Below, one piece after another: positions 14,431 through 20,688 of a DNA stretch of 20,688 nucleotides; positions within the stretch are counted from its first letter, which is position 1; each line of letters begins with the position of its first letter. Made by a program: the position numbers and the translations under genes. The DNA lies in assembly GCA_036723735.1 (NCBI GenBank), contig DAIMGT010000071.1:1-20688 (forward strand). Direction: 5' to 3'. The notes beneath the pieces are model-generated. The model worked only from the letters and a program-made list of their open reading frames with translations. It did not search any database and was not told the DNA's origin. The DNA comes from UBA4656 sp002405525. GTDB taxonomy: Bacteria > Pseudomonadota > Gammaproteobacteria > Xanthomonadales > Ahniellaceae.

Positions 14431-15911
14431 CGGCGCAGCACCGCCCCGCCCGCCCCCCCTTCGCCTTCGCCAAGCGCCACGGCGCGACTTTGGTCGAGTG
14501 GCGCGGCGAGCGTGCGCGGGTCGCGCACCGCGCCGGCGTCAAGCTGGAGTCGCTGGCCGAACTGCGCCGCTACCTCGGCGCGCCGCTCGACCTGGAATCG
14601 CTCGACGAGCGAGCCTGGGAGGCGCTGCTGCGCGAGATCTACGAGCAGGGCGGCGCGGATGCGCGCGCCATGATCGAGGGCATGGACGAGCGCACCGACC
14701 TCGGCGCCATCGCCGATTCGCTGCCGGAGCCGGAAGACCTGCTCGAGAGCGATGACGATGCGGTCGTCATCCGTCTCATCAACGCCCTGCTGACGGAAGC
14801 GGTCAAGGAGAACGCCTCCGACATCCACATCGAGCCGTTCGAGAATCGCCTCGTGGTGCGCTTCCGCGTCGACGGCGTGCTGCGCGAGGTGCTCTCGCCC
14901 GCGCGCCGCATCGCGGCCCCCGTGGTCAGCCGCATCAAGGTGATGGCCAGGCTCGACATCGCCGAGAAGCGCCTGCCGCAAGACGGCCGCATCGGCCTGC
15001 GCATCGCAGGCCGCCCGGTGGACGTACGCGTATCGACCATCCCTTCCGGCCACGGCGAGCGCGTGGTGCTGCGCCTGCTCGACAAGCAGGCCGGGCGCCT
15101 CGACCTGTCGAGGCTCGGCATGGCCGACCCGATGCGCGCCGAACTTGAAGCGCTGGTGCACCGCCCGCACGGCATCCTGCTGGTGACCGGCCCCACCGGT
15201 TCGGGCAAGACCACCACGCTGTACGCGGCGCTTTCGCGCCTGAACGACAGCACGCGCAACATCCTCACTGTCGAGGACCCCATCGAGTACTACCTCGACG
15301 GGATCGGCCAGACCCAGGTCAATCCGCGCGTCGACATGACCTTCGCGCGCGGGCTTCGCGCGATCCTGCGCCAAGATCCGGATGTGGTGATGGTTGGCGA
15401 AATCCGCGACCTCGAGACCGCGCAGATCGCGGTGCAGGCCTCGCTGACCGGCCACCTGGTGCTGTCCACGTTGCACACCAATTCCGCGATCGGCGCGGTC
15501 ACCCGCCTGCGCGACATGGGTATCGAGCCTTTCCTTCTCGCCTCCTCGCTGGTCGGCGTGCTGGCGCAGCGGCTGGTGCGCGTCCTCGATCCCGCCACGC
15601 GCGAGCCGTACACCGCCACGCCGGCCGAACTTGCCGCCTTCGGCCAGCCGCGCGAAGCGGCGGCCACCCTGTACCGCCCGCGCGCCGGGCTGGGCGGCCG
15701 CAACGCCGGCTACCGCGGCCGCACCGGGATCTACGAACTGGTTTCGATCGACGACGCCCTTCGCGCCCTGGTTCACGAGGGCGCCTCCGAGGCCGCGATG
15801 GAAGCACACGCCCGGGTCCGCGTCCCCTCGATCGCGGCCGATGGCTGGGCCAAGTGCCTCGGCGGGGCAACCTCGGTGGACGAAGTGCTGCGCGTGACGC
15901 GCGACGAGTGA
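14427..15911 (+). CDS. gspE: Type II secretion ATPase GspE lacking the tetracysteine zinc motif
   Basis: GspE is the cytoplasmic hexameric ATPase that powers pseudopilus assembly. The 494-residue product has an N-terminal domain that binds the platform, an N2 domain with SDIHIEPFENRLVVRFRVDG, and a RecA-type core: Walker A GPTGSGKT (255-262), Asp box TVEDPIEYYLDG, Walker B DVVMVGEIRD and His box LSTLHTNSA. Family members usually carry a CxxC...CxxC zinc finger near the C-terminus. Here the first pair reads RVLDPATREPY, with Asp388 and Thr391 where cysteines are expected, and the second reads GLGGRNAGYRG, with no cysteine and one residue fewer. The sequence around both is otherwise well kept (REPYTATPAEL, GYRGRTGIYEL), so loss of zinc is specific. 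The start is GTG, overlapping the gspD stop. Confidence 0.95.
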   Translation: MTAQHRPARPPFAFAKRHGATLVEWRGERARVAHRAGVKLESLAELRRYLGAPLDLESLDERAWEALLREIYEQGGADARAMIEGMDERTDLGAIADSLPEPEDLLESDDDAVVIRLINALLTEAVKENASDIHIEPFENRLVVRFRVDGVLREVLSPARRIAAPVVSRIKVMARLDIAEKRLPQDGRIGLRIAGRPVDVRVSTIPSGHGERVVLRLLDKQAGRLDLSRLGMADPMRAELEALVHRPHGILLVTGPTGSGKTTTLYAALSRLNDSTRNILTVEDPIEYYLDGIGQTQVNPRVDMTFARGLRAILRQDPDVVMVGEIRDLETAQIAVQASLTGHLVLSTLHTNSAIGAVTRLRDMGIEPFLLASSLVGVLAQRLVRVLDPATREPYTATPAELAAFGQPREAAATLYRPRAGLGGRNAGYRGRTGIYELVSIDDALRALVHEGASEAAMEAHARVRVPSIAADGWAKCLGGATSVDEVLRVTRDE

Positions 15912-15937
15912 CCCGCACGGATTGCCGCATCGGCGGC

Positions 15938-15943
15938 TAGACT
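15938..15943 (+). promoter_or_regulatory. -10 box placed for a leaderless gspF transcript
   Basis: TAGACT is followed by exactly 6 nt and the ATG of gspF at 15950, in the 38-nt gap after gspE. RNA made from it would begin at or next to the ATG. A TTGCCG at 15922 is only 10 bp upstream and cannot serve as the -35. It may give gspF its own expression apart from gspCDE. Confidence 0.35.
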
Positions 15944-15949
15944 TCGCCC

Positions 15950-17161
15950 ATGCCCGCCTTCAGCTACGAAGCTCTCGACGCCGCCGGTGCGCCGCAGCGC
16001 GGCGTGTTGCAGGCCGACACGCCGCGCGGGGCGCGCACGGCGCTGCGCGAGCGCGGGCTGGTTCCGCTGGCGGTGGAGCCGGTGACGGACGCCACGCCGG
16101 GTGGCGGCCTCGCGCCGCGGCGGCGCGCGCTTTCGACAGGGCAACTGGCGCTGTTCGCACGCCAGCTGGCGACGCTCGCCGCCGCCGGCCTGCCGCTGGA
16201 GGAATCGCTGGCGGCGCTGAGCGAGCAGGATGCCGAGCCGCGCACGCGCGCCATTGTTGCCCAGTTGCGGGCGCGGGTGATGGAGGGCCGGTCGTTGGCC
16301 GCAGCGCTGGGCGAATTCCCCGACAGCTTCGACGCTGTGTTCCGCGCTTCGGTCGCGGCCGGCGAGTCCTCGGGCCGGCTCGACCACGCGCTGTCGCGGC
16401 TCGCCGACGACGCCGAGGCACGCGAGTCGCTGGCGCGCTCGCTGTGGATGGCGCTGGCCTATCCGCTGCTGCTGACGGCGGTCGCGACCGCGGTCGCCGG
16501 GGGGTTGCTGGTGTACGTGGTACCGCAGGTGGTTAGTGTGTTCCAGAACCTGCGGCAGGAACTGCCGTGGGCGACGCGCGCCCTGATCGCCATGGCCGGG
16601 GCGGTGCGCGACTACGGCATGGTCGCTTTGTTCTGCGTCGCGCTGGCGGCCATCTTTGGGCGACTTGCGCTGCGCCGGGACGCCGTGCGCGCCACGCGAG
16701 ACCGCTGGCTGCTGCGCGTTCCGTTGGCCGGTCGCCTGGTGCGCGCGGCCGATACGGCACGCGCAGCGCGCACTCTGGCCACGCTGGCCGCGTCCGGCGT
16801 GCCGGTGCTGGAGGCGATGAACCTCGCCGCCGCCACCGTTCGCAACCTGCCGATGCAGTCGGCGCTGAAGCGCGCGGCGGCGCGCGTGCGCGAGGGCGGT
16901 GGATTCGCCCGCGCACTGGCCGAGAGCGGCTACTTCCCGCCGGTCGCGCTGCGCCTGATTGCCAGCGGAGAGAAGTCGGGCCGGCTCGGCGCGATGCTCG
17001 AGCAGGCTGCACGCGCGCAGCAGCGCGAGGTCGAGGGCCTGCTCGGCGCGTTGGTCGCCGTACTCGGCCCGGCCGTGATCCTCGCGGTTGGCGCGCTGGT
17101 ACTGTTCATCGTGCTGGCGATCCTGCTGCCGATCTTCGAACTCAACCAGTTGGTGCAGTGA
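15950..17161 (+). CDS. gspF: Type II secretion inner-membrane platform protein GspF
   Basis: GspF is the polytopic inner-membrane protein that forms the base of the secretion platform and contacts the GspE ATPase. The 403-residue product begins with the family N-terminus (MPAFSYEALDAAGAPQRGVLQAD). Two homologous cytoplasmic T2SF domains follow (about 68-190, with LALFARQLATLAAAGLPLEESL, and about 268-390, with AARTLATLAASGVPVLEAMNLA). Each is followed by hydrophobic segments: about 160-200, about 220-240, and a C-terminal helix (about 365-395). The motif ASGEKSGRLGAMLEQAA is typical of the second domain. The ATG at 15950 matches the family N-terminus exactly. It follows gspE by 38 nt, the only non-overlapping join in this cluster, and is the last gsp gene in the window. 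Confidence 0.95.
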   Translation: MPAFSYEALDAAGAPQRGVLQADTPRGARTALRERGLVPLAVEPVTDATPGGGLAPRRRALSTGQLALFARQLATLAAAGLPLEESLAALSEQDAEPRTRAIVAQLRARVMEGRSLAAALGEFPDSFDAVFRASVAAGESSGRLDHALSRLADDAEARESLARSLWMALAYPLLLTAVATAVAGGLLVYVVPQVVSVFQNLRQELPWATRALIAMAGAVRDYGMVALFCVALAAIFGRLALRRDAVRATRDRWLLRVPLAGRLVRAADTARAARTLATLAASGVPVLEAMNLAAATVRNLPMQSALKRAAARVREGGGFARALAESGYFPPVALRLIASGEKSGRLGAMLEQAARAQQREVEGLLGALVAVLGPAVILAVGALVLFIVLAILLPIFELNQLVQ

Positions 17162-17168
17162 CGGGAGC

Positions 17169-17295
17169 GGCGAATGGCGAGTAGGAGAACCTTGACGACT
17201 GCGGCGATTCCCCAAGGTCGCGGGAGATCGCACGTGTCTGGTGATTGAATGTGCCATCGCCCGAGTCCCCATACCTGACCCGTTCGCCATTCGCC
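17169..17295. repeat. 12-bp inverted repeat and nested stem between gspF and ftsE
   Basis: GGCGAATGGCGA (17169-17180) is the exact reverse complement of TCGCCATTCGCC (17284-17295). Inside lies a smaller pair, ACCTTG (17189-17194) with CAAGGT (17213-17218). The 147-nt gap carries no gene. GGCGAATGGCGA-like intergenic repeats occur, as far as I recall, in Xanthomonadaceae genomes. The element could fold in RNA as a boundary between the gsp cluster and ftsEX, or be a miniature mobile or repetitive unit. No good promoter for ftsE was found in it: TTGAAT at 17245 and TACCTG at 17272 are 21 bp apart. Confidence 0.6.
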
Positions 17296-17308
17296 GTCCA
17301 CTGCCCCC

Positions 17309-17995
17309 ATGATCCGCTTCGACACCGTCACCAAGCGCTATCCCGGCGGACAGGACGCCCTGAAGGAGGTCTCGTTCTCGGTCGACGAGGGCGAGATGGT
17401 GTTTCTCACCGGGCATTCCGGTGCCGGGAAGAGCTCGGTGCTCAAGCTGCTGAGCGTGCAGGAGCGGCCGACCCGTGGCAGCGTGTTGGTCGGCGGCCGC
17501 AACGTCGGCGCCGTGCGAGCCGCACAGGTCCCTTCCGTGCGCCGGCGCATCGGCCAGGTTTTCCAGGACCACCGGCTGCTGATGGACCGCACGGTGTTCG
17601 ATAACGTCGCGCTGCCGCTGGTGATCGCTGGGACGCCTCGCGCGGAGTTGGAGCGGAGAGTGCGTTCCGCGCTGGATCTCGTCGGGCTTGGTGGGCGCGA
17701 GCGCGCACAGCCGCTGCAGCTCTCGGCCGGCGAGCAGCAGCGTGTCGGCATCGCACGCGCGATCGCGCCACGGCCACCGCTGGTCATCGCCGACGAGCCC
17801 ACCGGCAATCTCGATCCGAAGCTTGCAGGCGAGGTGATGGGCCTGTTCATCGCGCTTGCGCAGGGCGGCATCACGGTTCTGGTGGCAAGTCACGACCTCC
17901 ATCTGGTCTCGCGCCTGCGCAAGCGCGTGCTGGTGCTCGATCACGGTCGCCTGATCGACGACTTCCGCCCGGCGCCGAAAGCGAGCGTCGCATGA
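17309..17995 (+). CDS. ftsE: Cell division ATP-binding protein FtsE
   Basis: FtsE is the cytoplasmic ATPase subunit of the FtsEX complex, which in E. coli acts at the division septum to control murein amidases through EnvC. The 228-residue product has Walker A GHSGAGKS (35-42), Q-loop QVFQDHRLL, signature LSAGEQQR, Walker B LVIADEPTGNLD (Asp162, Glu163) and the switch histidine in ASHDLHLV. The length and the GHSGAGKSS motif separate FtsE from general lipoprotein exporters, and the adjoining ftsX confirms the call. ATG 17309 gives the expected MIRFDTVTKRYPGG start; no Shine-Dalgarno is evident. The stop overlaps ftsX as ATGA, typical of subunits made in fixed ratio. Confidence 0.96.
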   Translation: MIRFDTVTKRYPGGQDALKEVSFSVDEGEMVFLTGHSGAGKSSVLKLLSVQERPTRGSVLVGGRNVGAVRAAQVPSVRRRIGQVFQDHRLLMDRTVFDNVALPLVIAGTPRAELERRVRSALDLVGLGGRERAQPLQLSAGEQQRVGIARAIAPRPPLVIADEPTGNLDPKLAGEVMGLFIALAQGGITVLVASHDLHLVSRLRKRVLVLDHGRLIDDFRPAPKASVA

Positions 17996-18972
17996 CGCAG
18001 CGCACCGATCGATCCGCCGGGAACCCGCCGCTGCGCGAGGACGACGCGCGTGCCCGGAGGGTGCGCGCGTGGCTCGGCCAGCACCTCTACTGCGCGCTGT
18101 CGAGTCTGGGCCGCCTGTCCGGGCGGCCCGGCGCGACCGCGCTGACGGTGCTCGCGATGGGGCTCGCACTGGCGCTGCCGCTGCTGGTGCTGCTGCTTGT
18201 CGACAGCCTTGGCGCCTTGGGCGGCATGGTCTCGGATTCGCGTGAGATCAGCGCGTTCCTCATGCCTGGCGCAACTGCGGGGCAGGTAGCGGACGCGGCT
18301 GCTGCGGCGCGGTCGTTGCCGGATGCGAGCGGGGTAGCGGTACGGGATCCGGCGCAAGGTCTCGACGAACTGAGGGCGATTTCCGGCTTTGGACCGGCGA
18401 TTGAGGCGATCGGAGAAAATCCGCTGCCGCATGTGCTGGTGGTCTCGCCGGGCGCCGACGCGAGCGCTGCGCACGTAGGGGCTCTCGCGGACGCACTCGG
18501 CGCATTGCCGGGCGTGGCCCACGTGCAATTCGACCTTGAATGGCGTGAACGGTTGGACGCCGTCCTTGCGGTCGGCCGCCGCCTCGCGTGGGTGTTCGGC
18601 GCGCTGCTTGCGTTGGGTGCAGTGCTGGTGGTGGGGAATACGATTCGGCTGGATGTTGCCGCGCGCGCCGACGAGATCGCGATCGTGCAGTTGCTCGGTG
18701 GCAGCGACGGATTCGTGCGCAGGCCCTTCGTGTACACGGGCATCTGGTATGGCGTGCTGTCCGCGACCATCGCCTTGGCGGGCACGTGGGCGGCGGTGCT
18801 GTTCCTGGGTGGGCCGCTGGCGCGGCTTGCAGCGGCTTACAGCGGTGTGCTCGCGCTTCGCGGCCCCGGCGTCACCGCGCACCTTGCGATGTTCGGCTTT
18901 GGTATCGTGGTAGGCTGGGCAGGCGCTTGGGTGACAGTCCGTCGAAGGCTGGCGCTCGGCAGAGCGCGCTGA
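17992..18972 (+). CDS. ftsX: Cell division protein FtsX
   Basis: FtsX is the membrane subunit of FtsEX and passes the ATPase signal of FtsE to periplasmic hydrolase activators. The 326-residue product has a basic cytoplasmic N-terminus (about 1-45), a first membrane helix (about 49-71), a periplasmic domain of about 125 residues (72-196, with EISAFLMPGATAGQVADAA), then helices at about 199-221, 250-274 and 297-318. RLDVAARADEIAIVQLLGGSDGFVRRPFVYTG between the second and third helices is the conserved cytoplasmic loop of this family. Overlap with ftsE fixes the start. It is followed 8 nt later by the response regulator gene, rather than rpoH as in E. coli. Confidence 0.94.
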   Translation: MTQRTDRSAGNPPLREDDARARRVRAWLGQHLYCALSSLGRLSGRPGATALTVLAMGLALALPLLVLLLVDSLGALGGMVSDSREISAFLMPGATAGQVADAAAAARSLPDASGVAVRDPAQGLDELRAISGFGPAIEAIGENPLPHVLVVSPGADASAAHVGALADALGALPGVAHVQFDLEWRERLDAVLAVGRRLAWVFGALLALGAVLVVGNTIRLDVAARADEIAIVQLLGGSDGFVRRPFVYTGIWYGVLSATIALAGTWAAVLFLGGPLARLAAAYSGVLALRGPGVTAHLAMFGFGIVVGWAGAWVTVRRRLALGRAR

Positions 18973-18980
18973 GCACTGCG

Positions 18981-19889
18981 GTGCCGGCCGGCCCGCGCGG
19001 CACCTACATCGCAGGGAATCGCCTTCGCTTGCAAGCACAGCTGACCCGCCACATTTCGACCGACTCGCCGCGCGTCATGGTGGTCGACGGCTCCCGGGCA
19101 GCGCGTCGCATGATCGAGCAGGTGCTGCGGCTCGAGTTGCCGAACGTCGTCGTCGTTCCCTGTGAGACCGGCGCCGAGGCGCAGCGGCAGCTGGAGGGTG
19201 GCATCATCGATCTGGTGACGACGGCCCTTACCCTGCCGGACATGGACGGGGTCGCCCTGGCGCGGCATATTCGCGAACACGCGCCGCAGGCGTACATCCC
19301 GATCGTGGTCGTTTCCGGGAGCGTGCAGGAGCGACTGATCGGCGAAGGTTTCGGCGGGGACGTTACGGACTACTTCGACAAGGATTTGGGATTTTCGGCC
19401 CTGGCGCAGTTCATCCGCGGATATGTCGCCCCCCAGGCGCGCGCCGAAGGAGAGGTGCTCTATGTCGAGGACAGCAGGGTCGTTGCGCTTGCCACGCGAC
19501 GAATGCTCGAGAAGTACGGCCTGACCGTGAACCACGTGGTCAGCATCGAGGACGCGCTCGCGCTGGTCGACACTGCACGGGCCGCGCGGCAGGAGCCTGC
19601 GGACGTTGTGGTCACCGACGTCTACCTCAAGGGCGGCCTGACCGGGAAGGATTTGCTGCAGAAGCTGCGAGGAGAGTACGGCTATTCCAAGGGCGAACTC
19701 CCTGTGCTTGTGATGACCGCCGACGACAACCCGGCGAACCAACGTGCGCTGCTGAGAGCTGGTGCAAACGACCTCGTACACAAGCCGGTCGAGGAGCGCC
19801 TCCTGCTGACCAAGTTGATGTTTCAGCTCAAGGTTGCGCAGAAGTGCCGCCACACACGGACGCGGGCGAGCGCCGTCAGCGACGCGTGA
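18981..19889 (+). CDS. Tandem-receiver response regulator with a degenerate first receiver
   Basis: The 302-residue product holds two receiver domains and no recognisable output domain. Receiver 1 (about 31-150) begins VMVVDGS (one Asp, 36), has Ala82 in TTALTLPDMDG where the phosphoacceptor Asp should be, and keeps Lys134 in YFDKDLG; it is probably not phosphorylated. Receiver 2 (about 158-285) is complete: Glu163/Asp164 in LYVEDSR, acceptor Asp213 in VVVTDVYLKGG, MTADD, and Lys268-Pro269. The protein may act through protein contacts or with a separate kinase or output partner; none is adjacent. The start is uncertain: GTG 18981 follows ftsX by 8 nt, while TTG 19029 or ATG 19077 would shorten it (ATG 19077 cuts into the first strand). 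Its stop overlaps ung. Confidence 0.85.
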   Translation: MPAGPRGTYIAGNRLRLQAQLTRHISTDSPRVMVVDGSRAARRMIEQVLRLELPNVVVVPCETGAEAQRQLEGGIIDLVTTALTLPDMDGVALARHIREHAPQAYIPIVVVSGSVQERLIGEGFGGDVTDYFDKDLGFSALAQFIRGYVAPQARAEGEVLYVEDSRVVALATRRMLEKYGLTVNHVVSIEDALALVDTARAARQEPADVVVTDVYLKGGLTGKDLLQKLRGEYGYSKGELPVLVMTADDNPANQRALLRAGANDLVHKPVEERLLLTKLMFQLKVAQKCRHTRTRASAVSDA

Positions 19890-20596
19890 ACGCGGAGCGA
19901 GTGCGCCTCGAAGCCTCATGGAAGGCGCGGCTGGCGGCGCAGTTCGAAATGCCGCGCATGACATCGCTTCGGCAGTTCCTTGTGGCCGAGAGGGCCGCGG
20001 GCAAGAAGATTTACCCGCCGGGGCGGCTGATGTTTGCCGCCCTCGACCACACACCGTTCGATTCGGTTCAGGTGGTGATCCTCGGCCAGGATCCTTACCA
20101 CGGTCCCGGCCAGGCCCATGGCCTTGCATTCTCGGTGCTGCCGGGGATGCCGCCGCCACCGTCGCTGCAGAATGTGTTTGCAGAACTGACGCGCGATCTC
20201 GGGATCGACCGGGCCGACCACGGCTGTTTGCTGCCTTGGTGCAAACAAGGCGTGCTGCTGCTCAACGCGGTGCTGACCGTGGAGCAGGGCCGAGCCGGCT
20301 CCCACCATGCTCGCGGCTGGGAAGAGTTCACCGACGCGATCGTGGACGCGCTCGACCGCGAGCGTGAGCACCTAGTGTTCATGTTATGGGGGGCCCAAGC
20401 GCAGGCCAAGGGCGGGCGGGTTGACGGGAGCCGTCATCTCGTGCTTCGGGCGCCGCACCCGTCGCCGCTTTCCGCGCACAGAGGTTTCCTGGGCTGCGGC
20501 CACTTCTCGAAAGCCAATACCTATCTGGTGTCGCACGGACTGGCCCCGATCGACTGGCGTCTGCCGCCGCGGACCACACTCGAACTCTTGGTATGA
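19886..20596 (+). CDS. ung: Uracil-DNA glycosylase (family 1)
   Basis: Ung removes uracil from DNA, starting base-excision repair after cytosine deamination or dUMP incorporation. The 236-residue product has the water-activating motif GQDPYHGPGQAHGLAFS with catalytic Asp69, LLLNAVLTVE for uracil recognition, the loop HPSPLSAHRGF with His191, and GCGHFSKAN near the end. These define family 1. I place the start at GTG 19886, whose last two bases form the regulator's stop (GTGA); GTG 19901, with GGAG close upstream, is an equally reasonable alternative, and GTG 19844 would overlap the regulator by 46 nt. It is probably translationally coupled to the response regulator. Confidence 0.95.
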   Translation: MNAERVRLEASWKARLAAQFEMPRMTSLRQFLVAERAAGKKIYPPGRLMFAALDHTPFDSVQVVILGQDPYHGPGQAHGLAFSVLPGMPPPPSLQNVFAELTRDLGIDRADHGCLLPWCKQGVLLLNAVLTVEQGRAGSHHARGWEEFTDAIVDALDREREHLVFMLWGAQAQAKGGRVDGSRHLVLRAPHPSPLSAHRGFLGCGHFSKANTYLVSHGLAPIDWRLPPRTTLELLV

Positions 20597-20597
20597 A

Positions 20598-20616
20598 TCA
20601 GGCCGCAGCAGCCTGA
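20598..20616. other. Short hairpin after ung; end of window
   Basis: TCAGGC (20598-20603) pairs with GCCTGA (20611-20616) around a 7-nt loop, beginning two bases after the ung stop. There is no T-run, so it is at most a weak terminator. The remaining 72 bases to 20688 show no certain gene. One minus-strand frame is open to the window edge (contains RLYGALTEGVARDLRLL), but it stays open far back into ung and its end cannot be fixed. Confidence 0.3.
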
Positions 20617-20688
20617 GGTCGCGGGCCACCCCTTCGGTCAGGGCGCCGTACAGGCGTGCAACCGAACTGCGCCCCCAAAGCAAAACCC

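Noticed and set aside
20384..20683. Minus-strand frame at the right edge, as a possible partial gene
   Set aside because: It runs deep into ung in antisense and no start or stop can be fixed; too little sequence to decide.

Overview
The window is a GC-rich, gene-dense bacterial chromosome segment. It most resembles a gammaproteobacterium of the Xanthomonas/Lysobacter group. The RhlB protein closely follows the Xanthomonas RhlB as I remember it, including the Arg-rich tail. The trxA-rho pair divergent from rhlB is the usual gammaproteobacterial arrangement, and the gene pairs joined by ATGA or GTGA overlaps suit such a genome. The genus cannot be fixed from this sequence alone. No phage, insertion sequence, CRISPR array, rRNA or tRNA was seen.

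Layout. Positions 1-330 are mostly non-coding, with one hairpin and an extended -10 promoter. An APC-type amino acid permease (330-1619) is followed by a SEC-C/prolyl-4-hydroxylase-like 2OG-Fe(II) oxygenase (1655-2389). Positions about 2430-3560 hold a decayed minus-strand gene whose coding signal jumps between frames. A secreted DUF4124 protein and a secreted DUF885 putative metallopeptidase overlap by ATGA (3694-5990). folE (6057-6668) follows, then a perfect 20-bp inverted repeat in the convergent gap before a small DUF2798 membrane protein. On the minus strand lie rho (7087-8823) and a thioredoxin (9036-9362). Divergent from these is the helicase gene rhlB (from 9595), whose reading frame is cut by an in-frame amber codon at 11125; the conserved basic tail continues in frame to 11391.

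From 11486 to 17161 runs a partial type II secretion cluster: gspC, gspD, gspE and gspF, the first three joined by overlaps. It lacks the pseudopilin genes. A repeat-bearing gap leads to ftsE-ftsX (17309-18972), a two-receiver response regulator (18981-19889) and ung (19886-20596).

How the genes work together. GspD is the outer-membrane secretin, GspC links it to the inner-membrane platform GspF, and GspE is the cytoplasmic motor. FtsE and FtsX form the ABC complex that controls septal wall hydrolysis. Rho, RhlB and thioredoxin are RNA and redox housekeeping. FolE opens folate synthesis and Ung removes uracil from DNA.

The most notable features are the amber codon in rhlB, the multiply frameshifted remnant, a GspE without its tetracysteine zinc motif, a response regulator whose first receiver lacks the phosphoacceptor aspartate, and a recurring promoter pattern: four TGCTANNNT extended -10 boxes, and three TANNNT boxes exactly 6 nt before an ATG, which suggests leaderless transcripts. 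I see no strong case for a wholly new multi-gene system here; most of the window is ordinary housekeeping sequence.
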